Assembly (NCBI GenBank): GCA_943328975.2
Contig: CALQCC020000033.1
Span: 1 to 54,100, forward strand
DNA from: Bordetella parapertussis
GTDB lineage: Bacteria > Acidobacteriota > Terriglobia > Bryobacterales > Bryobacteraceae
DNA: 54,100 bases
Direction of reading: 5' to 3'
A program made the position numbers and the translations under genes. Each line of letters opens with the position of its first letter. Position 1 is the stretch's first letter. The notes under the pieces are model-generated. The model was not told the origin of the DNA, searched no databases, and saw only the letters and a list, made by a program, of their open reading frames with translations. This document shows, piece after piece, positions 7,103 to 15,288 of the stretch.

Positions 7103-9324
7103 CACCAGATCGTTTTGTATAACCGCGCGCCGTTCACTACGGAGACTTGTTTCAATCCCCACGCTTCCGGGTCGTCGCGCACGTCCACGGCGCCGAAATC
7201 CGTATCGAATAGCAAGATGTAGTGTACGCCCAGTCGATGCATTTCGTTGGTCGCCATGCGCCGGCTGTTGCGGTTGGGCGCGACGTCCACGCTCTGCAAC
7301 TGAGCGGGCAACTTCTCCCAGGCACCGGCTGCGTTCATCACTTCCGGCTGCATTCGGACCGTCACCGAGTCCGATGAAGTCTCGATGCGAATCTCATCGA
7401 CGGACTGCTCGGCGCCGAAGTCGACATCCAGGTACATTCCGGGAGCCGCGGTCTCCCACGAACGCCACCGCGTCGCGGCGGAATTATCGAAGGCCAGTTG
7501 TACATCCCAAGGCATGGGCCACGCTCGCAGTTGCCATTCAGGCCGACGCGGCAATTCCACGCCTTGGTGGAAGAAGCGCATTTCGTGGACGTTCCACTGA
7601 TCGATCGCTTGGGCCATCGCAGTCTGTTGCACCCGGAACCTACGAGCCTTGGTCTCGGGAAAACGCAAGCTGTGGGCGCGGATCGGTTGGTTACCCACCA
7701 GCCAGCCCATGTGAAATATGTCGGTCAGCTTTTCGTTTGAAGCCGACTGGAAGCTCACCAACACTTCGCGCTCCGCGTACGCGTCGGGCACGCCGCCCAA
7801 CGTGAACACTTGTTCGCCCTTGGGAACGTTTCCGTTGATCATGCGCGCCGCCGGGTAGCTGGGAATCATCTGCGTCAGGAATTCGTCCGGGTCCGCTAAT
7901 CGCAATGCTTGACGAAGCGGGAAATGATCCATTCGCCATGCATATTGGTCGGCGTAACGCGCCACCACATTCGGCCAGCTCAAGAGGGCGTGTAGCAGGA
8001 GCAAGCCTCCCAACAGCAGCGGAGTCTCGCCTAGAGCCAGCGCTATGCTGAGCGAAAAGAATGGCAGACACGGGATGAGGAAGCGCGTCCCAATGTTGGC
8101 AAAATAGGGTGAAAAGACCAGCAATCCGGCGACCCATACGTGCCGGCCGGTCCGCCGCCGCAGTGCAAACAAGCCGAGCGGCAGCAGCAGAAACAGAGGA
8201 CCAATCAAGCCCTGCGTCTTCTCGCCTCCGATGGTGACATCCAACGGAATGGTGCTCTTGTCCTTCACTTGGTACGTGCGCAGGTATTGCGAATAATCCT
8301 TCTCGAACATCACGTGGATGTACGGATTGCGGAACAGCCAGTTTCCCAGCGGCGCGGCGGGATTCTCATACAACATCCAGTTGCGCGCGATCCAGGGTCC
8401 GGCCATCAGGGCCGCACAGGCCGCCACCAGGGCCACGGATTTCCATCGGCGCGCGCGCCACACTACGAATCCCAGTGCGTAGATGCCGATGGTGAACGCC
8501 GTGTATTTTGCAGCGTATGCGTAGCCTGCCAGCAGCCCGACCGGAATCAACAGGCGCCAGGCTTCATCGGTGACGGAGCGTTCCTGATCCCAGATTTCGA
8601 GCCAGTAGAACGCCGCAAAAACAATCGCTGCTGTAGCCGCGTCGATGTAGGCCACCGAGGCTGCGATGCCGAACACCGGACTCAAAAACGTGAGCAGCGC
8701 CGCGGTTGCTCCCACCCATGGTTTCCCGAGGCGTCGTCCGAACGCGAAGATCGAAAGCGCGAGCGAAACCGCGAAGGCCAGATGGACCAGTGCCGCGGCG
8801 GAGTGCCGCCCTATCGCGAAGGCCGGCAGAAAAATAAGTTCGACTCCTTGCCCCAACATCGCGTAGAGAGTGGTCGTGATCTTCTCAAAACCATGTGCGC
8901 GCAACTCACGCGCCACGAGGCCCAAGTGATAGGTGGACCCGTCGGGACTGTGCTCCGGCGCCCATGCATAGATGAAGTAGGTGGCACAGAAGAGCGCGCC
9001 GGCACCTCCCGACACCAGCTTGAGCGGTTGAGCGATACCGCCTAGTTCAAATCCCTGCGGACGCCACAGTCCGGCGCGAGTGGCGAGCACGATCGGCACG
9101 AGCAACACCGCGACCAGTACGGGCCAATAGGCGATTTGCAGCGCCAGCGACGCGAAGACAATCAAATGCAGGACTGCCGCGCCTAGCGTGAAGGCCAGCG
9201 GCAACCGCTCCGGTCGACGGAGCATCGAGTTCAGACGCAGACGATCCATCAGCAGGAGACCTGCGGCGTAACAACCGGCGATGGTGAATCCGGCTCCGAA
9301 CAACGCTGCGATGGCTTGCTTCAT
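7102..9324 (-). CDS. Multi-pass membrane glycosyltransferase (GT39/PMT-like) with C-terminal discoidin-like domain
   Basis: 740 residues. About a dozen hydrophobic segments fill roughly residues 1-430 (for example AALFGAGFTIAGCYAAGLLLM at the start). The acidic loop CATYFIYAWAPEHSPDGSTY near 115-135 resembles the catalytic loop of lipid-phosphate-sugar-dependent glycosyltransferases of the GT-C fold. The soluble C-terminal part at about 560-680 has LAFDNSAATRWRSWE followed by MYLDVDFGAEQSVDEIRI, the pattern of F5/8 type C (discoidin) carbohydrate-binding domains. The last segment returns to HRLGVHYILLFDTDFG. Substrate unknown. It overlaps the upstream lipoprotein gene by 4 bases (ATGA) and the downstream kinase by 1 base, so the three form one coupled operon. 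Confidence 0.75.
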   Translation of the reverse strand: MKQAIAALFGAGFTIAGCYAAGLLLMDRLRLNSMLRRPERLPLAFTLGAAVLHLIVFASLALQIAYWPVLVAVLLVPIVLATRAGLWRPQGFELGGIAQPLKLVSGGAGALFCATYFIYAWAPEHSPDGSTYHLGLVARELRAHGFEKITTTLYAMLGQGVELIFLPAFAIGRHSAAALVHLAFAVSLALSIFAFGRRLGKPWVGATAALLTFLSPVFGIAASVAYIDAATAAIVFAAFYWLEIWDQERSVTDEAWRLLIPVGLLAGYAYAAKYTAFTIGIYALGFVVWRARRWKSVALVAACAALMAGPWIARNWMLYENPAAPLGNWLFRNPYIHVMFEKDYSQYLRTYQVKDKSTIPLDVTIGGEKTQGLIGPLFLLLPLGLFALRRRTGRHVWVAGLLVFSPYFANIGTRFLIPCLPFFSLSIALALGETPLLLGGLLLLHALLSWPNVVARYADQYAWRMDHFPLRQALRLADPDEFLTQMIPSYPAARMINGNVPKGEQVFTLGGVPDAYAEREVLVSFQSASNEKLTDIFHMGWLVGNQPIRAHSLRFPETKARRFRVQQTAMAQAIDQWNVHEMRFFHQGVELPRRPEWQLRAWPMPWDVQLAFDNSAATRWRSWETAAPGMYLDVDFGAEQSVDEIRIETSSDSVTVRMQPEVMNAAGAWEKLPAQLQSVDVAPNRNSRRMATNEMHRLGVHYILLFDTDFGAVDVRDDPEAWGLKQVSVVNGARLYKTIW

Positions 9325-9845
9325 TCTTCGGTTAGACCGATCTGCGTCAGAATGAGGCCAAGTTTGGCTCCGTCATCCGGAGATGTCCACACCTTGTCGA
9401 CTTCGGCGCCAACTACGTTGTCCTTGTCTGTCTGGAGCCACTCTGCTGGAACCGCCTTCTCGTAATGCTGCGGGCCGGGTTTGGCGTAGTGCAGCGTGTC
9501 GAGTGCATGATCGTTGACAAAGAATGTGATCGAGACCGGACCAGTCTCTTTGAACGTAACGTCGGCAACCGTGAAATCAATCGAATAGTGAACTTTCTGC
9601 GCGCTGCGAACCCGGATCTTCACGGCCGGGTGCTGGCCTGTCCAACTCCAGCCACCGGCGGGTCGAAGGATATCCGAGGCCACTTGCGAGATGTCGCCTT
9701 CGGATAACTTCACGATGTGTTCGATCCGATAGGAGCGGAAATCTTCCATAGACACGCGCTGTTCCGGCGGAGCATAGGGTGCCGGCAGATTTTGGCAAGC
9801 GGCCAGAATTAGGAAGGATGCCGCGGTAAGCGCGCGAAGGATCAC
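9321..9845 (-). CDS. Lipoprotein of unknown function
   Basis: 174 residues with a lipoprotein signal: MILRALTAASFLILAAC, lipobox LAAC with the lipidated cysteine at 17. The mature part is mostly beta-like (KVHYSIDFTVADVTFKETG, then SITFFVNDHALDTLHYAKPG). I do not recognise a named family. It is the first gene of the operon with the membrane glycosyltransferase and the kinase-like protein, with a 4-base ATGA overlap to the next gene, so it may be an envelope-anchored partner of that glycosyltransferase. The function is inferred from position only. Confidence 0.75.
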   Translation of the reverse strand: MILRALTAASFLILAACQNLPAPYAPPEQRVSMEDFRSYRIEHIVKLSEGDISQVASDILRPAGGWSWTGQHPAVKIRVRSAQKVHYSIDFTVADVTFKETGPVSITFFVNDHALDTLHYAKPGPQHYEKAVPAEWLQTDKDNVVGAEVDKVWTSPDDGAKLGLILTQIGLTEE

Positions 9846-9963
9846 CTACGTAATATAGCGTAAGGGCTGCTAAAACCCGCTAACCTTTGGCCTTGGCTGC
9901 GCGTCTAACCAGCAGCGCTACATGATAAAATCAGTCATTAGAGGTTCCCTCCTCCTAAACAAC

Positions 9964-10899
9964 ATGCAACTAAAACAATGTTTTGCGTTTCTCTTTGTCG
10001 CGGGTTCCGTCTTCGCCCAGGGTCCCCTGCGCCAGGATCCTAAAGACGTCGTTGCGGTTGTCGACGGCAGGGATATTACTCGCCTCGAAGTGCAGAAAAT
10101 CCTGACAGCCGCCGGCCCTCAGTTCGGGAACTTGTTCCAGTCGAACCCGCAGGTTGCATTGTTCCAGTGGTTCCTCAAGCAGCACCTGGGCAAAGAGGGC
10201 GCAGAAATGAAACTGGACGAGCAAAGCCCCCTGAAGGAGCAGATCGAAGCTCTGAGGATGGAGTATTTGGCCGACGCGCGCGTGAACCAAGAAATGAATC
10301 TGTATCCGGTTCCACCAGCCGAGGTCGAGAAATACTACAACGATCACATTACGCGCTATCAGCGTGTCCGTGTCAGTGGCATTTACCTCAAGTTCAAACC
10401 CAAGGAAAATTCAGGAACGGCGACTGCGGATCTGGCAGCGGCAGCCATGGCGATTCTATCGGCAGGGCAAGTGCAACGCACCGAAGACGAGGCTCGTGCG
10501 CTAGCGACTGAGATCGTCAAGCGGTTGCGCGCTGGCGAGGACATGGCCAAGTTGGCGGATCAATACTCCGAAGACCTCGCATCCAAGGCGAAGGGCGGGG
10601 ACTTTGGCTTCGTCAATCCAACCAGCGCTGAGTTCCCAGCGGAGTTTTCGGCCGCCGCCCTGGGGTTGGTCAAGGGCACCGTCAGTGAACCAATCCACTT
10701 CCCGACCGGGTTCTACATCTTGCGCGCAGATGAAAAGAGCGCAATGCCGCTAAAGGATGCCAGGCCGGACATCGAACTAGAACTCAAGAAGATCCACCTG
10801 GACGAATATATGAAGGGCCTCAATGAGCGCTTCCGTCCGGTGATCAAAGATCCCGCACTGATGCTTCAGCCTAGCGCAGCCAAACCAGCAGCCCGTTAA
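9964..10899 (+). CDS. Periplasmic peptidyl-prolyl cis-trans isomerase, SurA/PrsA type (parvulin)
   Basis: 311 residues from the ATG at 9964, which opens a signal peptide (MQLKQCFAFLFVAGSVFAQ). An upstream start at 9922 would add 14 residues. The region after the signal (VVAVVDGRDITRLEVQKIL) is the SurA-type N-terminal domain. The parvulin domain lies roughly at 105-260 and contains VRVSGIYLKF, ADQYSEDLASKAKGGDFGFV and GTVSEPIHFPTGFYILR, all diagnostic. It would assist folding of outer-membrane or secreted proteins. It is the first gene of a five-gene co-directional series with a putative metalloprotein, TlpA-like, DsbD-alpha-like and GT9 genes. Confidence 0.88.
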   Translation: MQLKQCFAFLFVAGSVFAQGPLRQDPKDVVAVVDGRDITRLEVQKILTAAGPQFGNLFQSNPQVALFQWFLKQHLGKEGAEMKLDEQSPLKEQIEALRMEYLADARVNQEMNLYPVPPAEVEKYYNDHITRYQRVRVSGIYLKFKPKENSGTATADLAAAAMAILSAGQVQRTEDEARALATEIVKRLRAGEDMAKLADQYSEDLASKAKGGDFGFVNPTSAEFPAEFSAAALGLVKGTVSEPIHFPTGFYILRADEKSAMPLKDARPDIELELKKIHLDEYMKGLNERFRPVIKDPALMLQPSAAKPAAR

Positions 10900-10900
10900 C

Positions 10901-11374
10901 GTGCTGCCTGATCTTGACGGCCAGCCAATTCGAGTCGTGATTCGGGCCTCGCTGGGTCCGCATCTGGCGGCTACGTCCATCCCGAAGCGCGTAATCTACC
11001 TGGATCGCGAGGTCTTAGCGCAGCGCGGCGATTTTGAACGAATCCTGGTGCATGAGCTTTTTCACTTCGTTTGGGTCCGCCTTTCAAACCAAAAACGCTG
11101 GGATTGGGAAGCGGTACTCTCGGCGGAGCTCCGCCGGCGGGCGAAAGGCGAACTCGGTTGGAGCGCTGAATGGCGGAAGCAGAAATTGCGCGCCAGTGAT
11201 GTCCGGTTACGAACCTCCGCCTGGCGTTTGTACGCCTGTGAAAGTTTCTGCGATTCAGCCGCCCGCGTCTATTCCGGCCTGACCCGCCACGACGAATTCA
11301 CCCTTTCTTCCCCGTGGGTTCGCCTCCGTTCAGACTGGATGCAGAATCTTGCAACAAATGGGCTGCGGCTGTAG
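10901..11374 (+). CDS. Small HExxH protein, putative zinc metallopeptidase
   Basis: 157 residues starting at GTG 10901, one base after the TAA of the parvulin gene. Residues 51-55 are HELFH, preceded by FERILV, giving a hydrophobic helix with the HExxH zinc-binding pattern. E114 and D118 (ESFCD) about 60 residues later fit the ExxxD third-ligand helix of gluzincins. No signal peptide or membrane segment is visible, so it is presumably cytoplasmic. I do not recognise a named family and see no substrate clue beyond its place between an isomerase and thiol-redox genes. Catalysis is an inference from the motifs. Confidence 0.7.
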   Translation: MLPDLDGQPIRVVIRASLGPHLAATSIPKRVIYLDREVLAQRGDFERILVHELFHFVWVRLSNQKRWDWEAVLSAELRRRAKGELGWSAEWRKQKLRASDVRLRTSAWRLYACESFCDSAARVYSGLTRHDEFTLSSPWVRLRSDWMQNLATNGLRL

Positions 11375-11394
11375 TCTCATATAGGAAAGCACTC

Positions 11395-11985
11395 ATGTCG
11401 AAACTCTACCTATTTGCTCTGACGGGCGCGCTGCTGGGGCTGGCCGGGTGTTCCTCCGCTCCGGTGGAAGAACCCTTGGAAGTCAACATTAAACCTCTAG
11501 CGCAGCGCCAGACGGCGCCCAAGTTTGAACTCAAAGATGCCAACGGAGCTACTGTGACGCCCGCCGAATACAAGGGCAAAGTCGTCCTGCTGAACTTCTG
11601 GGCGACGTGGTGCGTGCCGTGCAAGGCGGAGATCCCTTGGTTCCAGGAGTTCGACAAGAAGTTTAAAGACCGGGGCTTTGCCGTACTCGGCGTGTCGCTC
11701 GATGAAGAAGGTTGGAACGTGGTCAAGCCATACGTCGAAGAACGCAAGATTGCGTATCGCATGGTGATCGGCAGCGAAGAGGTTTCCACGCTCTACGGTG
11801 GGATCGACTCCTTGCCCACCACCTTTATGATCGATAAAGAAGGCAAAATCGCAGCGGTTCACACGGGCCTGGTGAGCAAGGCTACCTATCAAAAAGAGAT
11901 CGAGGACTTGCTGAATGGTTCGAAAAATGTTGGTTCCAATTCTGACGTTAGTTCTGAGCAGTTCGCTATGTTTCGCGCAAAGTAA
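11395..11985 (+). CDS. TlpA/ResA-like thiol-disulfide oxidoreductase lipoprotein
   Basis: 196 residues from the ATG at 11395, preceded by AGGAAAG. The signal MSKLYLFALTGALLGLAGC has its lipobox cysteine at 19. The thioredoxin fold has the active site WCVPC (C73, C76), preceded by VVLLNFWAT, and the cis-proline segment SLPTTFMID near 140-148. Such proteins reduce or shuffle disulfides in the periplasm, for example during cytochrome c maturation. The family-like end is EIEDLLNG; the last 21 residues are an extension encoded in the same DNA as the signal peptide of the next gene, which overlaps by 71 bases in another frame. Confidence 0.9.
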   Translation: MSKLYLFALTGALLGLAGCSSAPVEEPLEVNIKPLAQRQTAPKFELKDANGATVTPAEYKGKVVLLNFWATWCVPCKAEIPWFQEFDKKFKDRGFAVLGVSLDEEGWNVVKPYVEERKIAYRMVIGSEEVSTLYGGIDSLPTTFMIDKEGKIAAVHTGLVSKATYQKEIEDLLNGSKNVGSNSDVSSEQFAMFRAK

Positions 11986-12385
11986 GGCTCTTGTACAGGG
12001 CCGCACGGAGACGGTGAAGGCGAAGCTCGGATCCACTGTGGAAGTTCATCTGCCGCTGGAACTGCGGCAGGGCTTTCATGTGAACAGCAACACTCCAGCC
12101 GACAAGACGCTGATCCCGCTGAAGGTGACGTGGAAGGACGGGTTGCTGGGAGCCACGGAAATCACGTTCCCTAAACCGGTCATGGAAAAGTACAAGTTCT
12201 CCAAGGACTTGTTGTCCGTGTTCACCGGCAATTTTGAAGTGGTGACGAAATTCAAGGTCGCCCCGACGGCGCCATTGGGGCCAGCTGCGATCAACGGAGT
12301 GGTCCGGTATCAGGCCTGTAACGACAATGGCTGCCAGTTCCCGACCAACCTCAACGTTGCGATCCAAGTGACGCTCGTCCGTTAA
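11915..12385 (+). CDS. DsbD alpha-domain-like periplasmic redox protein
   Basis: 156 residues; a signal peptide (from M1 or the ATG at 11927, MLVPILTLVLSSSLCFAQ) precedes a single beta-sandwich domain. Its features are LELRQGFHVNSNTPAD, GVVRYQACNDNGCQFP with a cysteine pair at 135 and 140, and a terminal VAIQVTLV strand. This matches the N-terminal (alpha) domain of DsbD/thiol-disulfide interchange proteins, but the membrane and thioredoxin domains are absent, so it would be a stand-alone periplasmic partner. The neighbouring TlpA-like lipoprotein is an obvious candidate electron-exchange partner. GAGG at 11904-11907 gives a plausible ribosome site inside the upstream gene. Confidence 0.8.
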   Translation: MVRKMLVPILTLVLSSSLCFAQSKALVQGRTETVKAKLGSTVEVHLPLELRQGFHVNSNTPADKTLIPLKVTWKDGLLGATEITFPKPVMEKYKFSKDLLSVFTGNFEVVTKFKVAPTAPLGPAAINGVVRYQACNDNGCQFPTNLNVAIQVTLVR

Positions 12386-13102
12386 GTGCGACGCCTGCTA
12401 ATACGCCCCGGAGCCATCGGGGACATCATTCTTTCGTTGCCAACGCTCGAAGCTGCGCGGGCTGACTACACCGAGGTGTGGGCTCCACGACCGGTATTGC
12501 CGCTGATCCGTTTCGCCAATGCGACGCGGGCTATCATCGATACTGGAATTGAGCGCGTCGGGGTAGTGGATGAACGCGTCCCTGCGCTCGAGACGTTCGA
12601 TTCTATTTACTCCTGGTACGGGACCAACCGCCCGGAGTTTCGCGAGGCTGTCCGTCATCTGCCCTTCACGTTCTTCCCGGCCTTGCCCCCAGGACCGGGG
12701 ATTCCTCGCATTCCCGTTCCCGCGCAACCGCAGGCTGATTTTGCCGTAATGCATCCCTTCGCGAGCAGCGTGGCCAAACGCTGGCCGCTGGATAACTTCC
12801 GTGCTGTCGCAGACCAGCTGGCGTGCCCGGTGAAGTGGCTTGCAGGACCCGAGGAATCGCTGGACCAAGCAGAGCGTTTCGACGATCTCTACGACCTCGC
12901 ATCTTGGCTGGCGACCGCGCGGTGCTACATCGGCAATGACTCCGGCATCTCTCACCTTGCCGCAGCCGTGGGCACGCCTACGCTCGCGATCTTCCTAGCA
13001 AGCGATCCGCAGCTCTGGGCTCCCCGAGGTCCGAACGTCCACGTGCTCGAGCGGCCAAGCATCGAGAGCGCCGTTCGCACCGCTCGCGGCTTGCTGCGCT
13101 AA
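12386..13102 (+). CDS. Glycosyltransferase family 9 (heptosyltransferase-like)
   Basis: 238 residues starting with GTG immediately after the previous stop. The N-terminus MRRLLIRPGAIGDIILSLP is the classical GT9 opening (IRxGAIGD). The C-terminal half has CYIGNDSGISHLAAAVGTPT, the nucleotide-sugar-binding signature, then LAIFLASDPQLWAPRG. At 238 residues it is shorter than typical LPS heptosyltransferases (about 320-350), so it is a compact member. It probably adds a sugar to an envelope glycolipid. Its last 108 bases overlap the 3' end of a minus-strand gene. Confidence 0.88.
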   Translation: MRRLLIRPGAIGDIILSLPTLEAARADYTEVWAPRPVLPLIRFANATRAIIDTGIERVGVVDERVPALETFDSIYSWYGTNRPEFREAVRHLPFTFFPALPPGPGIPRIPVPAQPQADFAVMHPFASSVAKRWPLDNFRAVADQLACPVKWLAGPEESLDQAERFDDLYDLASWLATARCYIGNDSGISHLAAAVGTPTLAIFLASDPQLWAPRGPNVHVLERPSIESAVRTARGLLR

Positions 13103-14020
13103 CGCCCGCGTCGCTTCCTCGAAGACTCCGTAGCCGAGCGCCCGCATGTCCATGGCGTTCTTGGGTCCGTGCATTTTGCGAAGCTGCTGGTTGATGATTT
13201 TCGCGCTACGGTTGACCGACTCGACTTTGGGCTGCGTCCCCAGATCGATGACGGCGTTGATGATCGCAGCCTCGCGTGCGAGCAAGTCCGCATACAACTT
13301 CGGCTTGCGCTGTACCGCGACCAACACGTCTTCAAACCACACCGGGGAATAGCGCCTCGCGAGTTGTTCCTGGCCCAACCCACGCAGCCGCGTCTCCAGG
13401 CCGGCGAGCACGCGCTGCATGCCACGACCTGTCAGTTTCCACGATGACGCCAGCGTGTCTTCGCACCAAGGGAAGTCGCGCAGGTCATAGGTGAACTCCG
13501 TGCGCGGGCGTCCGAAGAAGGGGCGGCAAGCCTGATACACGATCATCGGGTAACAATCGGCGCGATCGGCCAAACGCGAAGGATCCCGGAAATATTCTTC
13601 AGCGATGTGATCGCGCAGCCAGCGCTGCAGCGCCAGCGATACACGCTGCCACGTCGGGAAATACGTCGCGTCGCGCTCGCCCGGTCCACCGCGCCACAAC
13701 GGGTCGGTCAGCGCGCACATCGCGGCCATGTCGCGTGTGGCAGCCGAGGGCGGCAACATCGCGCGGATCAAGTTGCCGTCGCGCTCGAAGGGAAGGGCAG
13801 CCAGCAGTTCGTCCTGTAGCCGCTCCTCGCGCTTGTCGAAAAACGGCAGCCGCAGATGGAATGTAGTCGGCGGAGCTGCAACAGTGTCACTCTGTGCGAG
13901 TTGCAGCACGCGCTCGCGAATCGTTGGTGGAAGCTCACCAGCGTTCACGGGCGTCCCGGCATCGCAGCCGGTCTCGCGCAACCAGTAAAGATGAAAGAGA
14001 GGTTCAGAAGAAACGTTCAT
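12995..14020 (-). CDS. Conserved-looking protein of unknown function
   Basis: 341 residues from the ATG at 14020 (MNVSSEPLFHLYWLRE); a GTG or ATG up to 14050 is also possible. No signal peptide or membrane segment. It is rich in tryptophan, arginine and aromatic residues (TYFPTWQRVSLALQRWLRD, SWKLTGRGMQRVLAGLE). I do not recognise the family. The last ~36 residues are encoded antisense to the end of the GT9 gene, so the natural stop may have been lost. It is oriented alone, with the alpha/beta hydrolase gene upstream on the same strand after a 110-base gap. Confidence 0.65.
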   Translation of the reverse strand: MNVSSEPLFHLYWLRETGCDAGTPVNAGELPPTIRERVLQLAQSDTVAAPPTTFHLRLPFFDKREERLQDELLAALPFERDGNLIRAMLPPSAATRDMAAMCALTDPLWRGGPGERDATYFPTWQRVSLALQRWLRDHIAEEYFRDPSRLADRADCYPMIVYQACRPFFGRPRTEFTYDLRDFPWCEDTLASSWKLTGRGMQRVLAGLETRLRGLGQEQLARRYSPVWFEDVLVAVQRKPKLYADLLAREAAIINAVIDLGTQPKVESVNRSAKIINQQLRKMHGPKNAMDMRALGYGVFEEATRALAQQAASGANGALDAWPLEHVDVRTSGSPELRIAC

Positions 14021-14130
14021 GGCGGGATGATTGTACCCGCCGCGAACCAAATCTAAGGTTGGTCCAGATTGCGTAAGTGGCGTTCTGGCCTAGAGATGCG
14101 CCTCGGAAGAGAGCTGTGACTGGGTTGTGA

Positions 14131-15249
14131 CTAATACCCCAGTTGCAGCATTCCTTCCTGCTTGCCGTTCACCGTTCCCTTCGACAACCACTCCAGCGAC
14201 GCTTGGAACAGCAGCAGGTGATTCTTCTCCCACATGGCGTTGTGCGAGGAGCAGCCCAAATCCACGAACACCTTCTGCTTCGCGCCCAAGTCGGCGTAGA
14301 GCTGCTTCACGCTGTTTGGATTGACTTGCTTGTCGTGTACGCCCGCGACCATCAGCGTCGGGATCATGGTCTTCGCTACGACGTCCTTATTCCATCCCCA
14401 CGACGTGACCTGCGGAGCGCGGCGGACGCCAGTGCCCCACGTTGCGCCCACCGGGTCCGAGGCCACCATCTCCGACCATACCGATGCCAGAGTTGGGGCA
14501 TCGTACTGCGCGGGGCAGCCGACCTGGCGTTCCCAGTTGGCAATGAATTCCTCGCGCGATTGCGTGTTGAACGCAGCGCCCTTGGCCGGGACCTGTGCCG
14601 GCGGAGCCGCAGCCGAGGCGGTTCCATACGCCGGGGCTAACAGCACCAACTTCAGCACTTTCTCCGGATGCTGCGCCGCATAGCCGCCAGAGCGCGGTCC
14701 ACCCTGCGACCAGCCGAGCAAGTTCAACTTGTCCACATGCCGAAGCGCGCGCAGGTGATCGACCACCGCATCAATGTCGTGCCAGTCCGAACCTAGCGTC
14801 GTCATTTGGTTTGGATACGAAGGCTCGCACGCTTTGGCCAACAACTGCGGCATGTAGAGCGCTTGCTGCTGCGCGGTGAGGTTGCACGGATCGTTCATGG
14901 CGAGCGGGCGCGTGGAGCGTCCGTAGCCGGTCATGTCCATCGAAAACACGTCGTAGCCGGCCTGCGCGAGGTACGCCATCCAGCTGTAGTCGGCGTGGGG
15001 AACATCGAACGCGACCTCGGCGGGTGTACCCGCGCCGTGGATGAACAGCGCGACCTTATCGGCCGCCGGATTGCTGCGCAACGCATCGGTCCGGACAACT
15101 TCGCGGACGTAGATCGCGGTGGTCTGGCCTGCGATGGCCGGGACGGCGGATTTCACCGTCACATAGTGATCCACGCGCAGTAGATCGCCGGATTGCGCCG
15201 AAACTGTGGCTAAACTTGCGCAAAAAGCGAACAGCAAAGCTCGATTCAT
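14131..15249 (-). CDS. Secreted alpha/beta hydrolase
   Basis: 372 residues from the ATG at 15249, chosen because it opens a signal peptide (MNRALLFAFCASLATVSAQ); longer readings run into the divergent fur gene. Motifs: oxyanion-type KVALFIHGAGTPAEVAFD, DVFSMDMTGYGRSTRP, nucleophile elbow LNLLGWSQGGPRSG (GWSQG, serine nucleophile), VAGVHDKQVNP carrying the likely acid, and SSHNAMWE with the likely catalytic histidine. Substrate unknown; probably an ester or a lactone. Divergent from the Fur-family gene with only 39 bases between the start codons, so the regulator may control it. Confidence 0.85.
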   Translation of the reverse strand: MNRALLFAFCASLATVSAQSGDLLRVDHYVTVKSAVPAIAGQTTAIYVREVVRTDALRSNPAADKVALFIHGAGTPAEVAFDVPHADYSWMAYLAQAGYDVFSMDMTGYGRSTRPLAMNDPCNLTAQQQALYMPQLLAKACEPSYPNQMTTLGSDWHDIDAVVDHLRALRHVDKLNLLGWSQGGPRSGGYAAQHPEKVLKLVLLAPAYGTASAAAPPAQVPAKGAAFNTQSREEFIANWERQVGCPAQYDAPTLASVWSEMVASDPVGATWGTGVRRAPQVTSWGWNKDVVAKTMIPTLMVAGVHDKQVNPNSVKQLYADLGAKQKVFVDLGCSSHNAMWEKNHLLLFQASLEWLSKGTVNGKQEGMLQLGY

Positions 15250-15271
15250 GGTCTTGTTTCCTCTCGACAAG

Positions 15272-15277
15272 TATAAT
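15272..15277 (+). promoter_or_regulatory. fur: -10 box upstream of the Fur-family gene
   Basis: A consensus TATAAT at 15272-15277 lies 11 bases before the ATG at 15289, so the mRNA leader would be only about 5 bases. No convincing -35 box sits at 16-18 bases. No Shine-Dalgarno sequence is visible. Confidence 0.5.
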
Positions 15278-15288
15278 AAGAACAACCA

